A stretch of 64,000 bases of DNA, from NCBI GenBank assembly GCA_009809945.1, contig WTPW01000776.1, positions 62,001 through 126,000 of the forward strand, written 5' to 3'. The notes under the pieces are model-generated. The model did no database searches and was not told the origin of the DNA. It saw nothing but the letters and a program-made list of their open reading frames with translations. Below, one piece after another: positions 1-13,014 of this stretch. Within the stretch, counting starts at the first letter, position 1, and each line of letters begins with the position of its first letter. The translations under genes and the position numbers were made by a program. This DNA is from Gigaspora margarita. Its lineage: Eukaryota > Glomeromycota > Glomeromycetes > Diversisporales > Gigasporaceae.

Positions 1-1224
1 AAAAATTTTTAATTTTAAATTATAAATAATTAATTTAAGTTTATAATTAGGATTTCAACACAAACCAATTATTGGATTTAGTGTAGTAGAAAAACCCCAA
101 ATTTATAATAATAAAAATGAAAAAAAATAATTATTAATGAGGGCAATTATGATAGTAGTAGTTGACAAATGGAACATGAAAATCTTATAAGTAAAATTAC
201 ACCTACTCTTTGTGAATATAATATTGTATTGGATGTCAGTGTTGATAGTAATTTAAGTCTAATAAAACACTTGCTGAAGAAAAAATAATTCATAAAATTT
301 TTGCAGATTTAAAACATAAATCAAAAATTTTAAAAAATAAAATAGGTAACTAATAATCTATATATGCAGTATTATTAATTAAATAATTAAATTATTAACT
401 TACTTTATATTAGTTAATGAAAAAGATGGAAGTAATTTGAACAACCAATAATGGATTTTTATACTAAAAGTGTTTATTCCGCTGTTGCAAGATCACAAAA
501 TCCTGATATTGTATCTCCAACTGATAATGATTTGTATCTAATGCAAAGTGAAATATGTGTAGATCATCTTTTTGATAAACACCAAAATTGTTGGCCTGAA
601 ATTTGCTGGAAAGTTCAAAATTCAGAAATTCAATTAGTTGATCTGAATTTAATTGGATATATTCAAAATCAAATAAATAAAATTAAAGAATTTTTAAAAA
701 AAAATACCAAACTTCCCCAAAAACAGAGCCTAATAACTACTATATGAACTAGCATAAATGAATCATTTAATTGTGTTAAACTAAATTATGCTAATAAAAA
801 GTAGATTATAGCAAATCTTTTTCAGTACAGCATGCACTTGCAATTTTGCATAATAATAATAGTTAAATACTATTAGACAAGCAGGAAACTTCATAGAATT
901 TTCTGAACAAGATCAAATTAATATTGGAAAAATATGGAAACAATGAGAGGATAATTATAAATATAATATTGCAAAAATTAATGAAAGAAATACATCACGT
1001 GCTAAAAAAATTGCTGAAATGCGAAAACAAATAAAGGAATTTGACTTTTCAAAGGTATAACTATAAATATATTTATATATTATAAGTTAAATATAAATTA
1101 AACTTAAAAATTTGTAGTATTTGATACCTTATGGAATTGTAATTAAAAATAGTATAATTAATCAAGAATTTCGACCTTCATTTGCCAACTTAATTCCTAA
1201 CATTGATGGCTACATACTTTGTAA

Positions 1225-1390
1225 GGGGCATGCCATTTATTATGTAATTTTTACCATGGATACATGGTCAGAAGTGGTGATCACATCTATATATTATATT
1301 AATCAATCTGAATTAGATAAAGTGATTACACCATATATAGATAAGGATTGCTACTAAGTAAAAAATATTACATAATAAATGGCATGCCCC
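1225..1390. mobile_element. PIF/Harbinger-type MITE inside the helicase relic
   Basis: A 166-bp element with near-perfect terminal inverted repeats of about 30 bp beginning GGGGCATGCCATTTATTATG. It is flanked by TAA on both sides (1222-1224 and 1391-1393), the 3-bp target duplication typical of PIF/Harbinger elements. Helicase-family coding sequence (ILCKG ... then a Cys-rich KGGLCNLCYYY segment) resumes after it, so it interrupts the gene. It has no coding capacity. Confidence 0.8.
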
Positions 1391-3102
1391 TAAAGGATGT
1401 AGTTGTTTTCCAAAGTGATTACCAAAAGGTGGATTATGTAATCTATGTTATTATTATAATGAGCATGAATTATCCAAATATATTATAAATGAAAAATTTT
1501 ATAACAATGATGATTCAGAAAAAAAAAATCCTACAGAATTAATTAATTCTATAATAAATAATTTTTTTAAACTAAATAACTACTAGGAATTACAACAAAA
1601 AACTATTGAATCTTTTTTAAAAGGGCAAAATACTTTAACAATCTTACTAACAGGTGCTGAAAAAATACTAATTTTTTTAGTATCTAGCATATTATCAAGA
1701 GCTTTAACTGTTGTATTTATACCTTTAAAAGCAATAATGGAAAATCAATTAGTAAGTGAATTTTTTTAAAAAAAAATTACAATAAAATTAATTAAATATC
1801 TAATAATAAACATAATACAAAATGATAAGTATGAATTAATAAAAATAGGAATCCCTGCTAGCGCAATATTTGCTACTTCAAATCAGCCCTTGGATATACA
1901 AGAAAAAATTTTTAGTGAAGTTGTAGCAGGTATAACTAAAGTCTTATGGACAATACCTGAAAAATTTATTGCAAGTTCAAAATTTCGTCAATATTTGCAT
2001 AATGTTTCTCAAACCCATGGCATACAATTTGTTATAGATAAATCACATTGTATTTTGGAATTTGGACATTTTAGGTCAGTATATCTTAAATTTAAAAAAT
2101 ATATACATAATTAAAGTTATATACCTAATAAATCTATAGACCTGCATGGTCAAAATTAGAACAAATAAAGAAAGAATTTCCATTAGCTCCACTTTTACTA
2201 CTAACTGCAACTTGTTCTTACCAAGAAGTATCAAAACTTGCAACAATTCTAAACAGAGCAGATTTAAAAGTAATTAGAACCCCATTAGTATATAAATCTC
2301 CTCTTGTATTTTGAACCCAATCTAAACCATCAAAAAAAAAGATATTATTAAAATAATATATGAAAATCTAACATTAAATTCTAAAGACCAAGCAATAATA
2401 TATTTATCAACTCCAAATGAGTGCATAGAAATTTTTAACAGCTTTAAAGAGTATATAGAACCTCATCAACTTGGTATATATCATGGAAAAATGCCTAATA
2501 CAGATCAAAAAAAAACTATGAATTTATGGAATAACCAAAAATTAAAGTACATAGTTGCTACAAATACTTTTGGCATAGGAGTTCACGCACCTCATGTTCG
2601 AATTATTATTCATACTTCTTTTCTGTTATCACCAACAAATTTTGTGCAAGAGGTAGGACAAGCTGGCAGGGATGGACAACCAGCTGAAAGTTTAGTATTA
2701 TATACTAGTGCAGATATTTGTGAACTACTGATGATTGTTAGTGGAAAATTAGAAAAGTAAGTAAAATTACATAATAAAAACAAGATAGAAAGTAATATGA
2801 ATTTGACGAATTAGATGTATAAATTAGATGATTAGACTATGTCTAATAGTCCAATTCATAAGTCAAATTGGACCAATAACACTTGTTAGTAAAATCAAAA
2901 CTATTATAAAATTCATTCGCCACACCCAAATTTTCAATTTTGATTCATATTGAAAATTTATTAATATTTATTTAAAAATTTTATTTATCCTTATAGCTAG
3001 ACTATACATATTAATTTTTGATTTTGATAGCACAAACTACAGCTATCCAGCTTTTTTTTCTAATTTTACTAATAAAGAATCATCAAAATATCTGCTCACT
3101 TA

Positions 3103-3211
3103 GAGACTGGACTCAGAGTCAACCCATAGCTTAAAAAACATAGTCTTGACTCGAGTTAATTCAAGTTAAGACTATGTTTTTTAAGCTACAAGTTGACTCA
3201 AATCCAGTCTC
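3103..3211. mobile_element. 109-bp hairpin MITE in the last helicase intron
   Basis: Almost the whole element folds back: GAGACTGGACTCAGAGTCAA at the left pairs with the right end TTGACTCAAATCCAGTCTC. TA dinucleotides flank it (3101-3102, 3212-3213), consistent with a Tc1/mariner-type target duplication. It lies inside inferred intron 2757-3349, which explains why that intron is long. Confidence 0.7.
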
Positions 3212-4010
3212 TATACCCACTTAATACAGTGATATAGAAAATTTTCAAGCTATTTCCAAAAAAATCGATTTCACTCTACTTTCTATCTTCATATAATTTT
3301 TCTATTAGATAATAAAATCATAATTAATATATTACTAATATACTCTTAGTGCTAATGAATCTGACACAGATACTGAACTCGACTCTCTAGAGATGCTAAC
3401 TATTCAACATCACCATGAGAATTTAGACAAATCAAAAAAAATATTTGCGATGGCTTACACCTTTGAAGAGTTATATCAATATCATTGGAAGATGGCATAT
3501 AAACCATTTAGATGGCCAGAAGATCCCAAAATTTCTGAATGTGGTGTTTGTTATAACTGCATAAAATGTGTTACAGATAGCATTATTTGGCGTGATATTA
3601 GTATAGATTTGCTTTGAATTGTAGATTCACAAATGATCTGAAAACACAGTTAGTAACTTTTGAACGTGATAATATCGCAGATGTCTTTATGAAAGCCAAT
3701 AACAAAAATGCCCTGTAAAAAAAATTTAACTTCCCTGTGGACAAATTAAAGTGATGATACGAATAATGATACCATAAATACACTTATTCAGACCAGAAGC
3801 ATGTGCCTACATGCAATTGATAGGCTTTGCTTAGAAGGAATATTGGTACAAAAAGTAAAAATCAAACCAATGCGACCAGGATCTTTAGCATTTGTATATA
3901 CGTCTAATATCTCTGAGATTGCTCCAAATGCAAGGCAAAAAATAGGTGAAAAATTATGGTTAGAGGCTTTTAAGCCAATGAAAAAAAATAACAAAGTAAA
4001 AAAAGAATAA

Positions 4011-4499
4011 AAGTGTTTGTACATATGTTCATTCGTACGTATTAGCGAAAGTAGTAATAATACAGTACTAATTTTGATTGGCTGTCTTTATATATTGTTC
4101 TATTTTATCTGGTTGTACAAATGATTATTAACTTGCAGCTATGCCGCTATTGTACTATTTAGAAAATTACACAAAATACCCTAGCCTTAAAAGAGAACTT
4201 AAAATTTTTTTCCTATATTTTTTTTTGCATTCTCTATAAACATTAGTCATATTTATAGTAGAAGAATACTCAATCTTGATCTCGAAATTTCTTAGCAAGT
4301 AGAACAAAACAATACTTTTAGACAATCTACTATCTATAATCAACAGAATGGTTTCACTTAGGATTTAAATATTAAATATAGGGCCATAGACTTTTTTTTT
4401 TGGATTAATACTAAAATTGACCTTGGTCTGTCTTTTACTAAGAGTTTTTTCTTTTGCCAACTCTTACTCATATCAACTTATAAAAAAGAACAAAATGAA
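4011..4499. other. AT-rich spacer, nothing recognised
   Basis: No open frame, RNA gene or clear repeat is seen between the helicase relic and the gag-like relic. Confidence 0.4.
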
Positions 4500-6350
4500 A
4501 GAGCTGTTCATAAATATATTAGCTACTTATTCTATATATCAGAAACTATCAAGTATGGGATACCAAAAATACTATCTGGAGAAGTTTATTCTCTAAAACT
4601 TTCTTATAGATAACAAGGGCTTACTTAGATTTGGAAATATTACTTTTAGTAAGATTATTAGAAGTTTTATAGTCTTTGCTAAAGGATTATTATCTTTGGT
4701 TTTTTTTCTAATTTCTTTATCTATAAGTTGCTTCAAGATTTCTTCTTCTAGTTTAGGTTTTTTAATTTTTCTTTTTTTGTTTAAATAGATAGGTTACTAC
4801 TTGGTTATTGGAAATTCTATTTCTTAGCCACAAATAATAGAACATCTTTAGCAAGAATATTGGTTACTTTAGTTGTTAGAAGAGTTTATTCTTGTAGCAA
4901 GAGCTAAAAGAGATTGCAATATTTTTTATTATCAATCTTCAGGATTGTTGTTCACGGGTTTAGTAAAAACAGGTACAGCCAAATAAAAATGATTTGCAGA
5001 GAGTTTGTCAAAGAAATAAAAGAGATAGTATTGGAAAGATAATTAGGTTAAGAGTTGGTTACTCTACAATTTCTACTAATATTGCCCTAATTACAGTTAT
5101 AACAAAATAGCTAACTTTGGTTTCTAGCAGGTTATAACTATTTTTTTATTAGAGCTGGATTAATATTTTGTTAATAGCTTTAGTAAATTTTTTAATAGCT
5201 AATCCTGGAGTAGCCTCAAAAGAAAGTAATTATAGATATAGACAAAATAGCTAGAGCAGAATATAGGATACTAATAAAAATGATTTGCAGAGAGTTTGTC
5301 AAAGAAATAAAAGAGATAGTATTGGAAAGATAATTAGGTTAAGAGTTGGTTACTATACAATTTCTACTAATATTGCCCTAATTACAGTTATAACAAAATA
5401 GCTAACTTTGGTTTCTAGCAGGTTATAACTATTTTTTTATTAGAGCTGGATTAATATTTTGTTAATAGCTTTAGTAAATTTTTTAATAGCTAATCCTGGA
5501 GTAGCCTCAAAAGAAAGTAATTATAGATATAGACAAAATAGCTAGAGCAGAATATAGGATACTAAAAGGAATAGATAGGCTAGATAAAATTTGCTTGCAG
5601 GTACTTTAATATGCCCTGGCCTGTTTATAAGCTACTTGCAGAGTATTAGGAGTGGATAGAGCAACTGCAAAAACAAATTCTAATCATATGCCATTCAGAA
5701 AATTTTGATATTGTTCTCTTAAATTAGTTTAGCATAGAAGCTCTTAAATAATAGTATAGTAAATATCAATATCTTTGTTCAATTGCTACTTCTGTATAGC
5801 AAGTTAAGCAAACTATTTTTTTAAGAGATGGTATATAAAATTGGGTTATAACATTAGAATAGAGACTTCTATTTTGCTGTATAGAGTCATCTCAAGTATT
5901 GATAGAGTTGAATTGTTATTAATATATAACCTATTAGGTAGTAGCAGAGCCTTTAAGATGAGGAATAGCAATTGGTATCTTCTAGTTATAATTAATCAAG
6001 TTGGTAGCAAATTGCTTTTTCATCTTATTAAGCTATGTTATAGAATCTTGATCCTTTTTAAAAAAATCTATATAAGCTATAAGATAAGTTCTCTATTTGG
6101 TATATTGATTTGTAGAACAAGTGCTACTTGTAGCTGTTAAATCAACAAATCCAGTTTGGTCTGCTAAGTTATTGAGAGTAGTATTCAGGTTTGGTAGTTG
6201 GGCTAGATTAGGTTGTTGCAGAGGGTTAATAAAGTTCTGTTATTGGACAGGTTTTGAAAAATTGGCTATAGTTCTTTTCTTTAAAGAGTAGATATGCTTT
6301 TTCAGTTTGTTAAAGTTACATAGTATGGTTTAATATTTAGTATTATAGAA
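4500..6350 (-). pseudogene. Decayed LTR-retrotransposon gag relic
   Basis: On the minus strand a stop-riddled frame shows gag hallmarks: a segment reading IPHLKGSAT near 5975-5945 (gag-like), a segment with NGI*LEFVFAVALSTPNTL near 5700-5640, and a zinc-knuckle relic CYNCN*GNISRNC near 5108-5070 (the His of CCHC is Asn and an in-frame TAG precedes the Gly). A Lys-rich tail (KPKLEEEILKQLIDKEI) follows at 4770-4720. Gag packages element RNA in cytoplasmic particles. Many stops could come from TGG or CAG by single transitions. Family assignment below superfamily level is not possible. Confidence 0.5.
4984..5565. repeat. Two-copy 291-bp tandem duplication
   Basis: Copies 4984-5274 and 5275-5565 are directly adjacent and differ, by eye, at one position (C at 5064 versus A at 5355). 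The unit includes the zinc-knuckle part of the gag relic, so the relic now has two knuckles. Near-identity means a recent duplication or an assembly artefact. Confidence 0.9.
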
Positions 6351-7647
6351 AAATTAGTTATTTAATCTATACAACTGGACCAACTATAATATTTGATTGA
6401 AAAAGTAGTTAAAACAATATAGAAAATAGTGCCAATTTACACTTCAATTATATATAGAAGATAGATATAGATAAGTATCAATAATTAAAGTCAAATATGC
6501 AATTAATTAAAAAAATAGTCTATTACTAAATCACTACAATAAAATAAAGTTACAAATACTAGTAATACTAATATCAGAGTTATCAATAATCTGATATTAA
6601 TATAATAATAAAAAGATATTATGTGAAAAAATATTGAGTTCAAAATGGGTATTAGGTTAATTCCAAACAGGTTGTTTGTTTAATTTGAAAAAGGTTTAAA
6701 GATTTAATACAGGTGCAAAAATCTTATTTAAAAGATAAAATAGGTTCTAAATCAACTAATAATAACCAGAAAATTTAAAAAAAAACAACATTTATTATAC
6801 AAATATTTCAACTAAAAGACTTTACAATAGACCAATCAGAGGCTAATATTAGTTATATATACAATTTTAAGAGATTAACAAGACTACATTAAACCAAATT
6901 TGAGTCTTAATAAAGCCAATTCAAGGTTACAAGTCAATTCAGTCTGTTGAATTGAGTTACAAAGAGTTTTATTAAAGTTACAAGTCGAATTCAAGAATAA
7001 GTAAATTTCTTTATTCATATTAAAAGTCAAATAATTTATTTAATACTAAAAAAAAAGTATTTTTTATTTAATATCAATAGGAATTTAATTTTTTTCTTGG
7101 CCTAAACTTGAGACCTTTATATATATAGAGATTTTGTCTGTATATATACATTTTCTACTATGTTTACTTTGTCATTAGTATGTTTATTTAGTCAATACTA
7201 TATTTGCTTCACTTTGGCTATGCTCTCTTGGCAGCCTTTTTATTATTAGACTTTTTAACTACATTTATATCATGGGCTTTTCAAGATTACATTGGCCTAA
7301 CAGACTCAAATAACTATATTTACATAGTTACTCTTATACTGCAATGCCCCAAAGTAATATTTATATAGTTAAGCCACCAAGCTACTATTATAAAATGTAC
7401 AAAAAAATTTTTATAATTTTAACAAATTGGAATAATTACATTTTTTATAAAATTTGTAAACAATATATCATTAAAATAAAATTTATTTACAAAAAAGAAA
7501 AAATAAAGTTTTAATTTGTTACAATAGCATGTAATATTGGGTGTGCAATACTATATTTAACAAAACTATATATAGTATTATATAAAAATTATTATAAAAA
7601 TTTTTTTGTAACTTGTATATAACCTGATCAAGCATTGATATTTATTT
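6351..7647. other. AT-rich intergenic stretch
   Basis: No gene recognised. Around 6905-6985 there are repeats of a TACAAGT(C)AATTCA-like motif and an imperfect inverted segment near 7385-7620. These are probably remnants of old repeats. Confidence 0.4.
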
Positions 7648-7663
7648 GATATGTGCATTTTTT

Positions 7664-8174
7664 TTTATAATTAACTGATGACTTAGTTATTATCAGATTG
7701 CTTGATGGCATCTTTTTATTAAATCTTGTTTTTACTTTCATAGGACCTTTCTAATACAAGGTCTCTACATTTGTAATGATCTACATTAATTCCAACCGGC
7801 TTTACCAGTAAAGTCCAACTTATATTCAGAATTTTACTAGAAGTATACCAATTCTATCACAACCGGGATTAACCTAGCTGACCTTATTTAACCAAAGGAT
7901 TTAACCAGAACATTTTCCTTTAACCAGAATTCTACCAAAAGTATCTTGCAACCAGAATTTTGCTGGAAGTATCTGGATTGCAATTTTTGCAGAGTAGAAG
8001 CACACACATGTAGCTGAGCTATCTGTATGTGGTCCTGGCATCCTGGTTCAGGTTATCCATCTCATGACCTTGTATAGTTATTTTTTGCTGTTCATAGGGC
8101 TTGAACCAGCGACCTTATATTTGAATTAGCTATTGTTCTGGGAGCACAACCACTATGCTATTGACCTGCAGGAT
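7664..8174 (-). mobile_element. tRNA-derived SINE
   Basis: Read on the minus strand, the 5' end (8174 down) has a pol III A box TAGCATAGTGG (8160-8150) and, about 43 bp further, a B box GGTTCAAGCC (8107-8098), in tRNA spacing. A roughly 430-bp non-tRNA body follows, with short internal repeats containing AAAATTCTGGTT, ending in an A-rich tail (a T-run on the plus strand). A 16-bp direct repeat GATATGTGCATTTTTT flanks it (7648-7663 and 8175-8190), as expected for LINE-mediated retroposition. A SINE is the best explanation; a functional tRNA gene is excluded because there is no matching acceptor stem. Confidence 0.75.
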
Positions 8175-8212
8175 GATATGTGCATTTTTTAAATAAAATT
8201 AACATTTATTTG

Positions 8213-9030
8213 ATTGATAATCCCCACTTGTTAACTGGAAAGTGACAAAATGTAGCATGCTTCCATCTAAAAAATTTTTCTTATTAAATTAACAATGCAT
8301 ATCCACTAATTGAAATTTGTAGAGCTCATTGAGACACATCTAATAGTAGTTAGAATATTCAAATTAGCCTAGTAGATTGTGAGATATTGCTAAAAAATAA
8401 TTGGCTGACTATATAAAATCCCATAACAGAGATTATATATAAAAATCACTATAGGCGAAATGTGGCATGCATCCATCTAAAAAATTTTTCTTATAAAGTT
8501 AACAATATATGTCCACTAATTAAAAGTTGTAGAGCTCATCGAAATGCATCTAACAGTAGTTAGATTATCCAAATCGGCCCAGTGAATGGTGAGATATCAT
8601 CAAAATGATTGCTAACTATTTGAATTCTCCATAGTTAGCCAATTGTTTTTCGATAATATCTCGCCACTCACTGGGCTGATTTGGATGATCTAACTACTAT
8701 TAGATACATCTCAACAAGCTCTACAACTTTAATTAGTGGACATGTATCGTTAACTTAGTAAGAAAAAATTTTTAGATGGATGCATGCCACATTTCGCCTA
8801 TAGTAATTTTTATATGTAATCTCCAATAGGATTTTATATAGTTAGCCAATTATTTTTTGACGATATCTCACCATCTACTAGACCAATTTGGATGATCTAA
8901 TACCATTAGATGCGTCTTAATGAGCTCTACAACTTTCAATTAGTGGACATGTATCATTAACAAATAAAAAAGTTTTAGATTGAAGCACAGCACATTTCGT
9001 CACTCTCTAGTTGACAAGCAAATTATCAAT
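8213..9030. mobile_element. Foldback element, copy A
   Basis: An 818-bp near-palindrome centred near 8620. Each arm holds two tandem versions of a roughly 200-bp unit (CCATCTAAAA ... CCACTAATT ... GTAGAGCTCAT ... ATAGGCGAAATGTGG). Ends are ATTGATAA and TTATCAAT. It has no open frame. The family is the same as copy B at 18579-19795, but nearly every CpG of copy B is TpG or CpA here, so copy A looks older. Confidence 0.8.
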
Positions 9031-9884
9031 TAATTTATAAATGCCTATATTTCTCAAGCTTAGGCCACACCAATTTGATTCTTTGTTTAACATAATCTCC
9101 CCCCTCTATTTTTTAAAATTTATATGAGTTCAAACAAATTAATAGTAATTAATAGTATTTGCTCTCCCTTAATTTTTAAATTTTATATAACTAATATATG
9201 TAAAATCAACCAATAAAATTGCAGTATTATTATTTTTGTGTTTTTTTTCCAATGTCCCACCCCCCTCTTACAGTTATTTTATGTTATATTAAACCAAGAA
9301 TCAATTTGGTCTGGCCTTAATTAGATGTACAGTCTTATTAACAAATAATTATAAAACAAATTTTAAGAAGATCAATATTAAGGTTCAAAAAACAAAATTA
9401 TAAAGAGAAATTTATATATTATTCAGAAAAATTTACTATTTAATTTAACAACTTGTTGTGCAAATATACAAAAAATATAGTATTAAAATATAATTAAAAT
9501 GGGGTAGAAAGAAAAAATTTTATAATACAATATAAAAAATGTGTTTATTTCTTATTTTAGTAATGAATAATTATCATTTCACATTGAAACTTTTGATAAA
9601 AAAGAAAGAGTACAATTTATGTATCTAAAAAAGTATGAATTAATTTTATATATAAAATATATATTGTATACAATACGTATATACTTGTATCATTATCATT
9701 TAAAAATTATTTACTAATTAACAAATAATATAACTATATATAATTTTGATTTATTTAGTATATCATATTTTCCAATTATTTAGTACATCATATACTCTAA
9801 TTAACATATTGGGCTTAAATAATATTTTGTTAGAACATCAACATGCTAGATAGTACATAATAGCATATTAATATAAAGTATATT
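9031..9884. other. AT-rich spacer
   Basis: No gene. It contains CCCCCCTCT-type C-rich spots at about 9098 and 9260 in otherwise AT-rich DNA. Confidence 0.35.
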
Positions 9885-10569
9885 AAATTTAGAGAATTGC
9901 AATTCGACTATGGATTTTTGCTATTCGCACTATGGTACATATAGATTATCGCAATTTTGTCACTTAAATATTTTAACTTTTAAAAACTTTTATTAATATT
10001 ATCTCTATGAGTTCTTGGTCAAATTTAATAAATTTTTTATTTGAGTTCTATGGATTTGTAGAATTAAAATAAAAAATTTTCATCAAATTTGGTCATGAAC
10101 TCATGGAGATATCTTTGATAAAATTTTCTATAAACAATTTCAGCACAGCTTCTTTGTAATATGTTTTTTTTTGCTTTTTCAAATTAACCTATAGTTCGGT
10201 AATAATTTACAAGAAATTTTACTATGCTAACTAAAAAAAATTATATAATAAGACTATAGTGCATATCATGGACTAATAGAATCTCAAATTTCATGAAAAA
10301 AAGTAAAGATATTAATGTTTTTGTAAATTCAGATGCATATGTTTTTACAAGTTTTCCCTATATTCAAATGCTTCTGGAAGAACTTTCTCAAAATGAAATC
10401 TCCAAAACTTAACTAAGTAAGTTAATATAATAGATATTTGAGAGTTTTCAGCTAAATTTTATCAAAAATGGATTAATATTAACAAAGATATTTAGATTTT
10501 TCATTTCACAACTAGATTTGAATAGTGACATGAACTGGTTAGTTCTTAATCAGCTAATGAACCAAACCA

Positions 10570-10690
10570 AAAAAATTCAGGTCAACCAGTAAGTAAATGC
10601 TTAATCGGTTGACCAGCATAACCAGTTGATCTAGCATAATCAGTTGACCTAACATAATCAGTTAAATTGGTTGACCCATTGGATCAGCAT
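10570..10690. repeat. Short minisatellite with GTTGACC motif
   Basis: Degenerate tandem copies of about 20 bp built on CATAATCAGTTGACCTA. A related array lies at 11150-11395. Confidence 0.6.
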
Positions 10691-11149
10691 GGAGACACCT
10701 GTAAAAATTTGCTAAATAATTTTTCAGCCAATCCTGTTAAGCTATTGATTTGTCATGACCCATATAATAAAATAATTAATAATGATTATTTTACAATTAT
10801 CATACTGTTGGATTTTGCCAAAAAAAAAGGAATTAAAAATTTACACAATTTTTTAAAAACAAATTTTCATTGAAAAATATTTAGAAATGAATAAAGGCTT
10901 TATATGAATGAAAATTGATTTTACCAAAGAATAGGAATTAAAATTTTAAAACTTAAAAGTGTAACAAGTATACAAGTTGATATTTAGTTTTATATATTGT
11001 AATATATATTAGTCACCTAATCTTATTAAATTATATATGTATCTATTTGTTATGAATCTTATTATTTCCAAAATCTATAACTTAACTGGACTGGCTAAAA
11101 ATCATTTGGCAAATTTTTACAGGTATCCCAAAAAATTATAATAATAGCT

Positions 11150-11395
11150 GTAACTTAGTTAGCTCTGCTAACCTAGCTAACTCAGTTGATCTGATTAACT
11201 TGGTTGACTGGCTAACTCAGTTGACCTGATTAACTCAGTTGACCCAATTAACTTGGTTGCTCTGATTAATTCAGTTGACCTGAGTAACTCAGTTGACTTG
11301 GTTGATTCGATTAACTTAGTTGATCTGGATTAAGCAAAATAATTCAGTTGAACCAGTTGTACCTGGTTGAGTTAATTCAGTTAACCAATTGAAGA
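11150..11395. repeat. Minisatellite, units of about 17-20 bp
   Basis: Repeats of TTGACCTGATTAACTCAG with substitutions. Together with the array at 10570 it interrupts the left arm of the 6.9-kb element. Confidence 0.7.
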
Positions 11396-11879
11396 TTTAT
11401 ATTTGGTTTGAATAATTAGATTTGAATTTCTCTTGTAAACAATTTTGGTATATAATATATATTTTTGGAAATAGAAAAATCTTTCATCAAAAATATCTTT
11501 AAGAGTTCTTGACCAAATTCAATGAATTTTTTTTTATTTTAATTCCATCGGCAAAAAAAATAGACCGATATATATCGATTACTAACCATTTGGATATATA
11601 TAAGATATATATCGATTATATAAACCCCTGCTGATTATTATCGATAGTGATAGTAATCGATATATATCTGGTTAAATCGATATATATCGAATATAATATC
11701 AATTAATAATTATTATATTCACATAATCATGCTTTTTGCAAATTTTTAAACGTTTTACAGGTTTTCGCAAGTTTCGCATATTTTCTAAAATTTTTTTTAT
11801 TTATTATTCTTATTTTTTTTTTTTAAACTTTGACAACTGCATGTTAAATTTATTAAGCAGATATTCATATTTTACATAC

Positions 11880-12470
11880 GAGAACTACTAATTCTATGTT
11901 AAGCATAAACCCGATCCACCTCAAGAATAGACCCATGTCCAGTTGTCGCACTGGTGTTCGCCATTTATGCCCACATACGCTGAAACTCGTATTTCAAACA
12001 TAGATATAACTTTATACCAGAAGTTACCATTGGACAAACCATATCCCATTTTGTAGTTACTCATAGATTTTCAATACCGACGCATCTGCATTATACCGAC
12101 ACTTGCAGTCCGAATCGCTCTAAACTGCTAGGTACCTCCCTTGCCTTTTTAAGGTTTGTTCGGATCCCAGCACTGACCTCTTTTTTATAATAGCACCGTC
12201 AGAGATCCTAATCTACCTCCTTAATCGAAACTTCCCAAGCGGGTTTTTGTTTTTTGAGTTCCTTGGATTTTTGGTGTAACAAATACTATTGCGCTCGCGA
12301 GCTCCCATTCAAGATGGTGGAACCAAGGTTACAAGTTTCTCATCCAACTGATATTGAGCCACAATTACCATAACACAGGCCTATTTTTAGTTATCATCAT
12401 CAGTGGGATTTGAACTTTCGATCTGCTGCTTGGGGGTGACAACCTGGCCACTTCTCTAGATTGTCACACC
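11880..12470 (-). mobile_element. tRNA-headed SINE-like sequence
   Basis: On the minus strand an A-box-like TAGAGAAGTGG (12460-12450) and a B-box-like AGTTCAAATCC (12414-12404) sit in tRNA spacing, followed by a roughly 500-bp body. Unlike its surroundings the body keeps many CpGs (for example GCTCGCGAGCGC near 12298), so it is young or selected. A second GGGATCCGAAC-containing block lies near 12160. The 3' end is uncertain and no flanking duplication was identified. Confidence 0.55.
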
Positions 12471-12985
12471 CTTTATTTATTATTATTATATATTATATTT
12501 TAAATTAAATATACAATATTTGCAAGTTTTAGCAATTTAATATAAAATTTTATTTTTTTATTTATTATTATATATTATATATATTTTAAATATTACATAT
12601 TTTATTATATATTATTATAAAAAAATGACAAAAAAATAAAACCAAAAAAGAACAAAACTGAAAAAAAATAACGAAAATAAAAAATGAAAATGAAAAAAAA
12701 TAAACTATTATATTTGCTTATATTTGCTTATATTTGCTTATTTTCTATTATATTTGCTTATATTTGCTCATATTGCTACTAAATTAAGGAATAAATAAAA
12801 TAAAATTAAATTAAAAAATAAAAAAAAGAACAAAAAAACAAAAATGAAACTGAAAAAAATAACGAAAAAAAATAAAAACGAAAAAATAAATTATTATATT
12901 TGCTTCTATTCGCTCATATTTGCTTCTATTCGCTTATATTCGCTTATTTTCACTATTTTCTAAAAAAATAGTAAGTAAAAAAAAT
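12470..12985. repeat. AT-rich simple repeats with TATTTGCT minisatellite
   Basis: TTATTATATATTAT tracts, then tandem (C)TTATATTTGCTTATATTTGC at 12712-12775 and a diverged TTCTATTCGCTCATATTTGC version at 12893-12960, separated by A-rich GAAAAAAATAACGAAAAT repeats. Confidence 0.7.
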
Positions 12986-13014
12986 AAAAAAAAACTATTT
13001 CTCAGAAGTGTTAG

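Larger units (their letters stand above)
170..4010 (+). pseudogene. RecQ-like DNA helicase relic, multi-exon
   Basis: RecQ helicases unwind DNA 3'-5' using ATP. Visible pieces in order: an N-terminal family-specific region (170-1065), a degenerate Walker A (LLTGAEKILIF near 1645-1680; Glu where the P-loop needs Gly-Lys), a DEAH-box equivalent VIDKSHCI (about 2033-2056; Lys for Glu), TATCSYQE (about 2207), motif V ATNTFGIGV (about 2557), motif VI EVGQAGRDGQP (about 2650-2685), a Cys-rich segment CGVCYNCIKC (3541-3570) and a winged-helix-like tail (3801-4007). Introns fit 1752-1829, 2075-2139 and 2757-3349. In-frame stops (for example TGA near 745 and TAG near 802), frameshifts and a MITE at 1225 break the reading frame. 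ATPase residues are lost, so it is very unlikely to be active. The family assignment is firm; the exact exon limits are approximate. Confidence 0.8.

Noticed and set aside
5841-6140. 99-codon plus-strand frame
   Set aside because: The opposite strand shows the gag-like relic; this frame has no family resemblance.
8098-8160. Functional tRNA gene
   Set aside because: Boxes are present but acceptor and anticodon stems do not pair; the flanking 16-bp repeat supports a SINE.
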